Positions 23,641 through 33,773 of a DNA stretch of 64,000 nucleotides are shown here, one piece after another. The DNA comes from Portulaca oleracea (Eukaryota > Streptophyta > Magnoliopsida > Caryophyllales > Portulacaceae): positions 32,767,249 through 32,831,248 of the forward strand of contig CM055877.1 in NCBI GenBank assembly GCA_029582165.1. Direction: 5' to 3'. Each line of letters opens with the position of its first letter. Position 1 is the stretch's first letter. A model generated the notes under the pieces. The model was not told the DNA's origin. It searched no databases and saw only the letters and a list, made by a program, of their open reading frames with translations. The position numbers and the translations under genes were made by a program.

Positions 23641-24746
23641 GAACTTGCCAACAAAACTAAGTGATTTATTCTTTGGATCCTAGTAGATTTTATTTTCAAG
23701 TTGCAAGTTTGAAAGTCTTTACTTATCCTTGAACTCAAACATCGGGGTCTTTCTTTTTAGTTTGTTAACTTTCTCTTAGAAACTAACTTGTGACCTAAAT
23801 TCAACCATATGATTTGGTTAATCTAGTGAAGGTGAATTTAACCCAAAAGTGTGAATAATGATAACCTTGCAATCAATGATTAAATGAACAAATCATTAAT
23901 AAAAAAAAATATAAAGTGCCTTCTATTAGCTATGTTGGTTAAGTTCACTCAATTTTTTTTTCCCCTACCAAAACCTATTTCTGATTAATCGAACAAATCA
24001 TGAACACTTATGAAAGGAATGATCACTTATAAAGACACCAGAATGGAATTAAATTGTCTCTTAATTAATTTTTCAAAATTTAGATATTGGGATCAGTTCC
24101 TTCCAACTAATCTACTATGAAAATATAAAGTGCAAAAATCAAAGACGTGGAGAATTTTACGTGAAAAATCATCTTATGCCCAATTAAAGTGCAAAAACTA
24201 AAAACCATGACATTTCCTTCAAAAAAAAATGAACAAAATCTGCACTAATAACTTGAACTAATTTAAGATTTATTCCTCCATCAAGTACTGAAACTCCTGC
24301 AACATAAACTCTCACAAAAGTCTCACTTCTAATACAACTTGTTTCACTTAAATTTGCAACCTAATCTCATTATACTTTTTCACAAAATCACATAGGACCT
24401 TCAACCCTTCTCATGCAAAATCACAAAACTGCCATAACATTCAATCCACAGAAACATGACATGTTTTATTTTCTGTTCAATGTTTAAGGACTTCCAATAG
24501 TTGGCAACAATGCAACATGCATGGGAGTTGGGAGTAGGACTATTAAGAGGACAAAACCCATTTAACAAAAATTCAAATTCAATTAAAACTCCCATCAAGT
24601 TCAATAAAAAAATAAAAAAAAAAGTTTCATGACTTCTCCATAAAGATACTTCAGGAAGCCAAAGAATATGTAGTCAATATACATAAAAAAAAAAAGAAAT
24701 AATAGAAAAAAGGATGAGAAGAGAAATTCATTTTCGCCCCTTTGAG
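23641..24746. other. intergenic, including 3' flank of the glutaredoxin gene
   Basis: AT-rich. No recognisable gene. The part just below 24747 should hold the 3' UTR of the minus-strand glutaredoxin gene; I could not place a polyadenylation site. Confidence 0.5.
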
Positions 24747-24802
24747 TCATGAGCACATAGCCTTCTCTAGCAATTCCTGTAGCTCTCCACTTTTAAATGC
24801 CT
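24747..24802 (-). CDS. GRXS14: GRXS14 exon 3 (C-terminus)
   Basis: 56 bases after acceptor CCCCAG. Completes a Glu codon and encodes AFKSGELQELLEKAMCS and TGA (24747-24749). It is too short to be seen as an independent reading frame and was found from the conserved glutaredoxin tail. Confidence 0.92.
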
Positions 24803-27800
24803 CTGGGGATAAAAAGGAATACATATGAGAGGATGATTGATTATTGATATTCATATGAATATATACTACTTTTCCAAGGTGTTTAGCAGTAAATTATCTA
24901 ATTTTGCATGCTCCGAAATGCTATGCAAACAAACTGAGCGCACCACAGAAGACTCAAAAGTCATATGCTTTTATTGAATAACACAAGCTGTGCACAAATG
25001 ATTAATGAAGCAAACAAGAACGTGTAGTAAGGAGAAATATAAGAAACCAATCCATGTTGATGTTTTGCAAGCTGATGCAAAACATTAGATTCTGGAATAA
25101 TTCAATTATGAGTACTTTCCAGTTTCACCATGGCTACATAGTCTAACACACAGAGCAAACTATCTGACGGCTTCTAATTGCTTCCCTGCAGCTGTCCGAG
25201 AAGAGAACAGCCTTGCTGTAGATTTATAATTATTGAAACGTCAAGGAAATAAAAGGAATAGATGAAGCTTGACACAAACAGCAGACCACCAAAAGTAAAA
25301 TTCAGGGAAACACAGATCGGGTGGCGATTTGTATCAAATTTGCTGGTCATAACCGTGATTTCTTTTCTCCTAACAAAATAAAATTATGCATACATATATA
25401 TTAATTTGTTCAATATATACCAAAAATGCTATTACTTTCTGTCGATGATAAATTAACACAAATATCTAGATTTAATTTGGAGAAATGATATATAATAGGA
25501 TAGCATCAGTGGCTTAATGTTCAAGAAATTACAATCCCAAACTGCTACTCCATCCATCCCTCTTATATCGTCATAGTTGAAAAAATTAAAAATTTAATAA
25601 ACATATTTATCAACACAAACAGGTAATACAGGCACAGTATTAACCCCAAACTAGCCTTAATATTTTAAAGAAAATGCTAAATATACATTTGGAAAATTGA
25701 ACATAACAAGGGCTATAATTGTCAAAACTTTAAACATTCCTAATTAAATAATCAACTATGGCAATCTAAACCAGAACAAAAATCATGACAATAACAGCAG
25801 GGCCGAAGGAGTATTATATGTCAATTTCAATAATTTTTGGCCATTTTATTTATAACATGAGATTACAATATAGCAAGATCAATCAACTGAGCAATTTTAA
25901 AAGTATTACAAATGAACTAATTAGCAAAAATATCAAGAAAATATTCTTACAAAAAATTAAATATAATAAAGTTCCATTCAATTTTATTAGAAGAAGTGGA
26001 AATAGAATTCAACCATGTTCATAATTTTTTCAATTTCTATTGGTTTTGACCAAACACGTTATATTAATTTATTTATTTTTCATTTTCTATTGATTTTGAC
26101 CAAACACATCATATATTTGGTTAAGCCTTTTTTCATTAACATGTAAAAGCAAAATCAAACCAACATCAAGCCTCAATCTAAAACATCAAATCCATTTCTA
26201 ATACCCAAATAATAAACATAAGATCACCTACTCATCAAGCTCAAAATTACAGGAGAGATCTATCAATGTCAGCCATCCCACACACAAGAAGAATCGCTGT
26301 TTTTTTTTTTTTAGCATGAATAGCCTCATTCAGCAACCTCCACCAATCCCACAGTTACATGATCCCCTCGCAACATCTCCTCCAAATCCTACTTCCACGA
26401 GCAAAACTAACTATGTTCACCTCCAACACCACTTAGATCTATCAGGCATAACTCACTTTTTCAATCTTTTTTGATACTCTTTAACCCCATCTTCATCACT
26501 TAAAATATACGTCTTGTTATCCACCCCATATTACAAAGATAAGGTTAAGAAATATATAACTACTTTCTAGATGGTATAGTTTCGTACATAACCACTATTA
26601 TTAAAAGAAACACTATTATCAAGAAGGATAAGATAAAAGAATATATGTCCTTCCATATGGTATGGTTTGGTAGGTAATAACTATTATTAAAAATAGATAA
26701 TATACGAAAATAGAAGATCATAAAGATATAATAGTAAAAGAACATGAGAAAAATACAAAACACATCATTTTCATTGTCTTGACCTATGTTACTTGCATTC
26801 GGGTACGTGTATCCATATCGGACACGGATATGAGTGTTGAAGCCGGCTATTTTTAAGAAATTTGCATACTTTCATTGTAATTTGAAGTGGAGTGACGTTG
26901 AGGACCCGGCAAGGGTACGGAATGGAATATGAAGAGTCACAGTAACATAGGTGTTGGCCCAATGGGTCGTGTGGGTCAAGTCGATTAAACCAACTAATTT
27001 GCAAGTTCTTTCTTGTTCATCTTATTTCGCTTACATGTCAAAAAAATAACATGCCTACCCAAGTTCCAGGGTTGAATTGGGTTGAGTCAGTTTTTCTAGG
27101 TCTACTCCCATCACCATAAATTAATACATCAAAACCGATCAAAAAATTTTCTCCATTGGAAATCCAACAATCTCACTAGTAAGCAACGAAGAAACTCTAC
27201 TAGGTCTTGATGAACCTAAACCTAAGCAGCTAAGCTATTCTTTTGAATCCTAGTTGATTGTTCTTATCATTTGTTTAGCAATCCCATTGACCCAAAAAGA
27301 TCACCTCCCAAGGATAATTATCTTCTTACGTATTTTCTCAAGTGTATATATAAACATATAGCTATATAAATTACTCATGGTAATTTCTCTACGATTATAG
27401 AATACATTCAACCAATAATTATAAACGTCATCCATATGTTCTTAAGTTGCCTTAATCTACACTTAGACTATCTCCCCTACACTCCCTAGCACTAGTCTGC
27501 ACTAAAGTGCAAATCAGAGTTGCTGCGATCAATCTTCACCCCCATGACCCCTGTTCCAGCAATTAGTGATCTGAAGCCAAATTAAACTAAATTTGTCAAA
27601 GAAGTAGCAACCAGCATTCTTGACTAAGACTAACACATTCAACCAATAATTATAAATGCCATCCATATGTTCCTAAGTTGCTTTAATTTACACTTAAACT
27701 ATCTCGCCCAAACTCCCTAGTACTAGCCAATGTTACTCTGACTCGGGTACGGGTGTCGGACCTGGACACATATCTGAGGGTCGGACACAATTTTTTTGCT

Positions 27801-30800
27801 TTTGTAGGACTCGGGGACAAGGTCTTGTATTTGGACACGGGTACGGGGATACGGATATGGGTTCACACACAACTATAATGATCAGCTAAATACTTAAAAA
27901 AGTTCATAATCATTGTTCATAAAACAATCATAACAACTTAGATAAAGTCTAACATAAAAATAAACAGTAAACTTATGGAGTTAATCCATAAAACAATCAA
28001 AATTTCCCTAGTTAGCATGAGTGTATTCGCTCTATTTCATCCTCCAAAATAACCACTTCAAGTCATGGATCATCCAAGGACAACTCAGAAGTGTCCAATT
28101 GCCAAAGTGGGTGTCAGACACATATCCTGTGTCCATATCCACGTCGTGTCGTGTCGGACACGAGTATGGCTATTATTTAGAAGAGTCGGAGTATCAGAGG
28201 TACTAGCCTGCACTAAAGTGCAAATCAGAGTTATTGCGATCGCTCTTCACCCCCATGACCCCTGTTCCAGCAATGAACGATCCGAAGCCAAAATTAAACT
28301 AAATTTGTCAAAGAAATAGCAACCCACACTCTAGACTAAACAATCCAGGAAGTGTTCCCGGTACCTATGGTGCAAATCATACTTTTTTTCGCTGCTCTAT
28401 AAAATAGGCCATAGTCAGTAGAAAGCTAACATAACCTAACATGATCACAATATGACCTAAGCAACAAATGTTAATTGGATGTAAATTTATCATTCTTCGC
28501 TCATGCTCCAAGGCAGACAAATGAACAAAACAATACGCCTTATTAGGTACTGCAGATGAGCAAATGTACCAATGAATAGGGCCTTCTTCTTGTACCTAAA
28601 CTCTAAGTTGAGAATGGACGCACAGAAAAAGATTCACATCAGACCACCTTAACCATCAACAAATGTATCCATATCAGATCTTTTACCCAAATGCAACAAC
28701 CACAAGCTTGGCGTTCTCAAGAATTTTGTACAAAACTCAAGGAAACTGTTTGTATCATCTGGGAAGATACAGGAAACTATGAAGGCAAAATAGGATGAAA
28801 AAAGTGTGTGCATACATAAGCAATTCATCCAATTAGTGACTGCAACCATCAATCATAAATTTCAAGACAGAGAGCTTGATCATATCCATTTTCTGGCTCT
28901 ATGACCAAGTATCTTGATTAAACGTAATCATGACAACACAAACAAGAAATGAGGACAGCCAGGCATAAATGCTGGATCACAGAGGCAACGTAAATCGTGG
29001 AGACCCCAAAAATGCCAAGGCAGAGAGCTTGATCATATCCATTTTCTGGCTCTATGACCAAGTATCTTGATTAAACGTAATCATGACAACACAAACAAGA
29101 AATGAGGACAGCCAGGCATAAATGCTGGATCACAGAGGCAACGTAAATCGTGGAGACCCCAAAAATGCCAAGGCTTCTCATGACGGGGAGGGGGGGGGGA
29201 TATTATATTGCCTAGAAGGCCTCCACTACCACAATCTTGCTCTTGTTAGGCATCCCTTTAATTTTATATCGATTATCGAGCTAAAATGTCTAAAATACAA
29301 CATATCACTAAGGCTAATTAATCAGTGCCCTTCAAAAACTCATTTTCATATGCCAAGCACAGAGTGAGTCAGAAACAGACCAAGGCGTCACATGCGAACC
29401 TTGTGCTAGAACTTATACCAAAAGAACAAGGAAAGAAAATTTTGAGGATAATCAAGATCAACATGAGGCACTAGGGAGAAGGGAAGGGGGAGACTCACCA
29501 ACAGTGATGTCACAGCCACCAAAGAACTCCCCATCTATATAGAGCTGAGGGAAGGTCGGCCAGCTTGAGTACTCCTTCATAGCTTGACGAAAAGACTTAT
29601 TCTCCAGAATATCAATCGTTTCAAATGGCACATTCGATGACTTTAATATTTGTACAACGGTATTAGAAAACCCACACCGTGGGGAATCTTTGGTGCCCTT
29701 CATAAATAGAACCACTTTGTTTGAAGTAATGACTTCATCTATAGTTGTCTTCAACTCGGGCGTAAGAGCTGCACAGTAATGCTCGACTATTTAAGACCAT
29801 GAACAAAATGGAAGACATGAAGTAAGGGCGAACCAACTTCCAATGTATCAGCACAATACTAAAGTTCCTTGATCATCATCTTTGTTGCTGAATCATGCAT
29901 GCTATTTTAAAGCACTGTAATCACAAAACTTTGTAACATAGACAAACTTACACAGAATGCTCAGATCAAACAAGATCACATACTGAACTTACAGTCTAGA
30001 ATCTAGATTGTGGCATAATGTACCATATGGATCAATATTCAAATGCACAGTCTTACTACCACAAGCATTGATCACTTTTTCCAATGTTCCCTGGATCTGA
30101 GAAACATCCCCTGACCTATCCCATGAAATGAAACTAAGAATACTGAGCACCATTTGATTGAGCTTATTATTACAGGAATATCAAACTAGTTTTGAGCATT
30201 TAGTTGTCACTCATTTCATCATCAATGTAGAAGTTCCCATCTTTGGTAAAACATATGCTTGTTGGAAGTTCGGTCATAATAAAGTGGCTGAATCAGTGGA
30301 GATTTTCGCATAACAGTTTCAACAGACTACTAAAATAGTTACTGCATATGCTCATGTACAACTAACTAGAGGGGGATAACCCCAACATCCCCAAATGCTT
30401 TCCAATTTCCGCCCATCAAAATCGGTCCAAATAACACAGAAATCTTATACACCCAGCAGAGAACCTACCCAGAAACAGATCAGCGCGGTACTAGGCAATG
30501 AGCAACCCACTTTATCGCCCCATCGCAAGGGAAGCGATATGCGTTGAAGTTGAAGTTGACAATAGGTTGATGCCAATCACCAAGATGTTATCTTTTCAAT
30601 GAGTCAAGTTCCACAACAAATGGCAACTCAAATTTTGATCAAAATCAGATACCTAAAATTCAGAACCACATTTTCCTTCCCCTCTATAAACCATTTTCCA
30701 CACCTCACCCTAGGTCTATAAATCGCTATGGTAGGTTACAATCAGCATATATCTTAGTTCAAGAAGCCATATTTGTGCCCTTTTTATGCAAGTTCATTTG

Positions 30801-31021
30801 GCCCTCCCCAATAAATCAGTCTTCAAAGCCGGAGAAACCAAGTAATAAGTTTAGAGTGAAGTAGAGAAAAGAAGGATTGGAGATACTTGCCGGAGAAACA
30901 GCGGAAGTGCTGGAGGGTTTTGGAGTTAGGATTGGAGGGCAGGGAACTGAATCGGAAGGTGAAAGTGAAGGTGGATGAAGGTGATGCAGATAAGCAACGG
31001 AGGACGGGTGGCCGAGACGTC

Positions 31022-31062
<41 letters not shown>

Positions 31063-31125
31063 AGACGAAGACACCGGCAATCTGACCTTTGCCGCTGGCA
31101 GTGCAGTCCACACAATTGACGCCAT
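24747..31125 (-). CDS. GRXS14: plastid monothiol glutaredoxin, S14 type (three exons)
   Basis: Exons 31125-30891, 29768-29499 and 24802-24747 join to 561 bases, 186 residues plus stop. Residues 1 to about 75 are a Ser-rich plastid transit peptide with a long poly-Ser tract. The mature part begins ALTPELK and contains FMKGTKDSPRCGFSN with the CGFS active site that binds a [2Fe-2S] cluster and glutathione. WPTFPQLYI, GGCDIT and the C-terminal EKAMCS are also present. Arabidopsis GRXS14 (CXIP1) has the same order and the same last residues. These proteins act in chloroplast Fe-S transfer and redox protection. Exon 3 is only 56 bases, after a 4.7 kb intron. The first intron needs a GC donor (CG|GCAAGT) to keep frame. 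Intron 2 is swollen by MITEs and duplications. Start ATG 31125 lies in GGGAATGGC; no better start is seen. Confidence 0.93.
26784..26950. mobile_element. hAT-like MITE (167 bases)
   Basis: Terminal inverted repeats CTATGTTACT and AGTAACATAG, followed inside by the CGGGTACG and GAAGAGTC phrases typical of this plant MITE family. Flanks GTCTTGAC and GTGTTGGC are an 8-base TSD with two mismatches. It sits inside GRXS14 intron 2. Confidence 0.65.
27404..28345. repeat. diverged tandem duplication (about 231 bases), second copy split by a MITE
   Basis: 27404-27634 (from ACATTCAACCAATAATTATA to GACTAAGACTAAC) is repeated at 27635-27727 and continues at 28208-28345 after the MITE. Similarity is high but with many substitutions, so it is older than the MITE insertion. 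Confidence 0.85.
27728..28199. mobile_element. hAT-like MITE (472 bases) with 8-base TSD
   Basis: Perfect TSD GTACTAGC at 27720-27727 and 28200-28207. Left end CAATGTTACTCTGACTC, right end (reverse complement) CTCTGATACTCCGACTC. The interior has the GGGTACGGGTGTCGGAC phrases and their inverse. The empty site is preserved in the other copy of the tandem duplication (about 27490-27505). Confidence 0.85.
28868..29173. repeat. perfect 153-base tandem duplication
   Basis: 28868-29020 and 29021-29173 read identically by eye from CAGAGAGCTTGATC to AATGCCAAGG. It lies in GRXS14 intron 2, about 330 bases from the exon 2 donor. The identity means a very recent event or an assembly duplication. Confidence 0.92.
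29499..29768 (-). CDS. GRXS14: GRXS14 exon 2 (glutaredoxin core)
   Basis: 270 bases between acceptor TGTGCAG and donor GTGAGT. Encodes ALTPELK through GGCDITV and includes the CGFS motif. Confidence 0.93.
30891..31125 (-). CDS. GRXS14: GRXS14 exon 1 (transit peptide)
   Basis: 235 bases, 78 codons plus one base, from MASIVWTALPAAK to HFRCFS. It ends before GCAAGTAT. Using the GT three bases further on would put exon 2 in the wrong frame. Confidence 0.85.
31022..31071. repeat. (GACGAT)n microsatellite coding for poly-Ser
   Basis: About six pure GACGAT units plus GACGAA variants. On the minus strand they give the Ser run of the GRXS14 transit peptide. The unit is six bases, so length changes keep frame. 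Confidence 0.9.
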
Positions 31126-31254
31126 TCCCTCAACGTTTGTGCCTGCTTCTCTCGCTCACCCTCACAAATTTGCAATTTAGGGCCTCTTTGTTCAGTATAA
31201 CATGAATGGAAATTATGGAGTACATCAAAATGGGTTCTAATTCTTTTCTTTTTT

Positions 31255-31849
31255 TTTTTGGAAAATTGGATTATAATAATCCCGACTTTTACAAATTGGA
31301 CAACAATAATCTCTATTTCCGATTTGTATTCAGATGGTCCCAAAAAAAAATTTATTGTAGTGGGACGCCGACGAGTTAGAGGGCAATAACTCGGTTGTTT
31401 TTCTGACTTGGCAATATGGGCATGTGTTTGACCGCGTTTGCCATCTAAACACATGCCTCCTAATTTTTTTTCTTTTCTCAGTTTCCATGCTGGAAACTTC
31501 ATTTATCCCCCTCCCCCTTCGTTTCTCTCTCTTGTTTCCCTAATCCCTCTGCGGTAAAAGAAAAAAAAAACTCTTCTTAGATCTCTCTTTTGTTCTAATT
31601 AAAACCCTGCAATTTTTTCTCAGCTCTTTGAAACCAAAGAATCCTATGTACTCCATGAACGAAAATGAGGGCATCTCACTCTATCTGTGAATGACGCAAG
31701 ATGTCGACCATCTCCATCCCCTCTACAAGCAGCTGCAATCATCTTTTTCTCATTTTCCCCAATTCGGCGTGAAGAACCCTAATTCCGTGTCTTCTTAATC
31801 CTGTTTCATCTCACAAATCTCCTTAACCTAGAAATCCCTAATTGTTGCA
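31255..31849 (+). other. leader and promoter region of the first GRF gene
   Basis: Starts GGAAAATTGGATTATAATAA at about 31258, closely like GGAAAATTGGATTCTAATAA at 63190, upstream of the second GRF gene. Pyrimidine-rich CTCTCT sequence near 31530 precedes the start codon in both. No TATA box is clear. Confidence 0.5.
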
Positions 31850-32405
31850 ATGATGTCAATGAGCAACGGGAAAGCTTCTAGTTCTTCACCAAACACAGGG
31901 CACTGGCCAAGTTGTGGACATGGTATACCCACCACACTTCAGATTTATAGAAAGAAAGATCCAAATGAAGGCAGAAAATTCCATGATTGCCCATTTTGGA
32001 AGGTATGATTTCTCTGAAATTAAATTCAAGTGACAGATTGACATTTATCAGGTTTAGACATGTTTATTGGGGTTGATTATGTGTGGTCAGGATAAACACT
32101 TAAGGTGTGGATTCTTCAATTGGGCGGATAAAGACCAACCTAGTTCCGAGGACAACAAAGTTGCAATTGAGAGGACGGTGGCTGATCTCATTCATGAAAA
32201 TGAAATGCTTAAAGTAGATGACGCAAGGTTGGGGAAGAAGATAGAGAAAGAGGAGATGAAGAAGACAACAGTTAAGGAAGAGTTGAAGAATATGGAGGAG
32301 TTGTTTTGCTTGAAAATGAGGGCATCTAGAAAGTGGGGTTGGGAGAAGCTGATGGTGTACATTGTATTGATTTTGGTAGGTATTGCATTAGGTAGGATCA
32401 TTTAA
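31850..32405 (+). CDS. GRF-type zinc-finger protein with coiled coil and C-terminal membrane anchor (two exons)
   Basis: Exons 31850-32002 (51 codons, ending TGG AAG before GTATG) and 32091-32405 (104 codons plus stop) give 155 residues. The GRF zinc finger spans the intron: CGHG (residues 22-25), then GRKFHDCPFWK (41-51), then CGFFNWADK (57-65). Residues about 74-124 are a charged coiled coil. The last 18 residues, LMVYIVLILVGIALGRII, form a membrane segment ending at the stop, so a tail-anchored protein is likely. Plant GRF proteins of this layout are numerous and of unknown role, often near transposons. Three in-frame ATGs start the frame (31850, 31853, 31859). No break is seen. Downstream, a MULE transposase exon faces it on the other strand. 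Confidence 0.75.
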
Positions 32406-33388
32406 GGTGTTGCTTGAATGGTTGTGTATGGTGGGACTATATTGTTTAATAAACCAAATGTATCTTGTTTATGAAAGATTGTTGTCAACTTTTGCAATGA
32501 ATGAGTAGTATTTGTTGTTTTTATGTTTTTTGTGCATATGAATTGAATGATTATCAGTAAGTGTCTAATATATTGTAAATTATATGGGATCTTAGTAGTC
32601 CATAGAAATATTCAAGTAAATATCAGTGTTCCCAAAATAACACCAAATGGATTCAGTGGTCCCAACATGAAAGTTATTGGATTGCAGTGGTCCCAATATG
32701 AAAGTTATTGGATTCTCATGGTTCCATATATTATGGGATTGGATTTCAGTAGTCCTAAATTAAAAGGGTTTGATTTTTAGTAGTCCCAAATTAAAAGGGT
32801 TTGGATTTTAGTAGTCCCAAATGGAATGCATATTGGTTTTAATTGGTATTAAAGAAAAGTAAATAGGATCAAAGGCAACCAAAAGATGCAATCGACAAAT
32901 AATGTTTTACATCCAGCCAATCAACAAGTAGATTATGTCAATGTCATGACATGGCTACCATTCATAGTCTAATATCCACCAAACCTATTTCCCAAAAGTA
33001 TTACAAACAACATCCCGTAATGTTTAATAAAGAGGCCCCAAAATATTACACACAAGTTGATCACATCCAAAATGTTTCAATACATGTCCAAAACCTAAAC
33101 TGACAGGAATCTATATCACATTGCCCAAAAAGACATGATTCCCCGTACTGGAACTGCCCTACTCTGATCCCCCATATGGTTGGCTGCAACTTGCAACTGA
33201 TGCTTGGGATCACATGAGAGGTGGTGGTGCCATTTGTTGGGAGCTGCCTTGGGAAATGGCATGCATTGAATTAAAAAATAATCAGGGCCCCCATTAATAA
33301 TGCATTGGTAGGTGAGTGTCTTTAGGATAGTGTTCAACAATAAAAAATTAAAAATTTAGGTGTTAGGGTTTCCTAACAAAAAATAGAT
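32406..33388. other. intergenic between convergent GRF gene and MULE exon, with short direct repeats
   Basis: At about 32640-32830 there are five or six copies of an approximately 35-base repeat with cores GTGGTCCCAA or GTAGTCCCAAATTAAAAGGG. A minus-strand frame at 33116-33340 (PNKWHHHLSCDPKH) might be a further transposase-gene exon, but I cannot support this. No other gene is seen. Confidence 0.5.
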
Positions 33389-33421
33389 CTAATGGAATAA
33401 AAAAGGGAAGAATCTTACTGA

Positions 33422-33773
33422 TTGAGCTGCAACTGATCTGTGTACTCCACCCTCTCTTGAACCCCTTCCTGCCCCTATACCTCCATTCCTGCCTCTTCCC
33501 TTGCCTCTTTCAGATGAACCAGCTCCACTAGCAGCATGACATGCAGCTGGTGTTGCATCTGGTGTGGGTGCCTTTTTTGTCCTCCCCCTCTTCCTTGATG
33601 GTTGTTGTTGAGCTGGGTTAGGCCGATCTTCCTTACATGTCCTTGAGTTGTGGCCTCTCCCACTACAGTTCTTGCACACCACTTGTCTTCCATGCCTAGT
33701 AAGCCTACCACGGCTCTTGGGGTCCTCATGAAGGTCCTTTTTCCTGTTCTTGAAAGGCCTCCCTGATCTGGGG
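33422..33773 (-). pseudogene. Mutator-like (MULE) transposase, C-terminal exon fragment
   Basis: The minus-strand frame reads GRPFKNRKKDLHEDPK, LTRHG, then CKNCSGRGHNSRTC, a CCHC zinc knuckle (C-X2-C-X4-H-X4-C), then a basic Pro/Ala/Gly-rich tail with GRGRNGG. Plant MULE transposases end in this way: GRP-KNRRKDP-like segment, knuckle, low-complexity tail. A donor-like GTAAGA follows CAATCA at about 33421, so the gene may have had a further exon. Upstream, the catalytic and SWIM parts are missing because an LTR begins at 33774. It is a fragment. The adjacent convergent GRF gene may belong to the same element. Confidence 0.75.

Larger units (their letters stand above)
24803..29498 (-). other. 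GRXS14: GRXS14 intron 2
   Basis: 4.7 kb intron from GTGAGT (29498) to CCCCAG (24803). Besides the MITEs and duplications listed separately, it has a short tandem pair, TTTCTATTGGTTTTGACCAA (about 26034) and a one-base variant about 57 bases on. The rest is AT-rich with no gene seen. Confidence 0.85.

Noticed and set aside
29458..29754. Glutaredoxin as a single-exon gene ending SPPSLLPSASC
   Set aside because: The end runs through a GTGAGT donor into intron, and the true C-terminal exon lies at 24747-24802. The apparent start is TTG inside exon 2.
30887..31180. Plus-strand poly-Asp frame over the same repeat
   Set aside because: Antisense shadow of the poly-Ser transit peptide.
30816..31502. 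228-codon minus-strand frame overlapping GRXS14 exon 1 and the upstream region
   Set aside because: It is another frame of the GRXS14 first exon and its upstream region; the (GACGAT)n repeat keeps several frames open. No homology seen.
33116..33340. Further exon of the MULE transposase
   Set aside because: The frame lies in the right orientation below a donor-like site, but I recognise no conserved motif in it.
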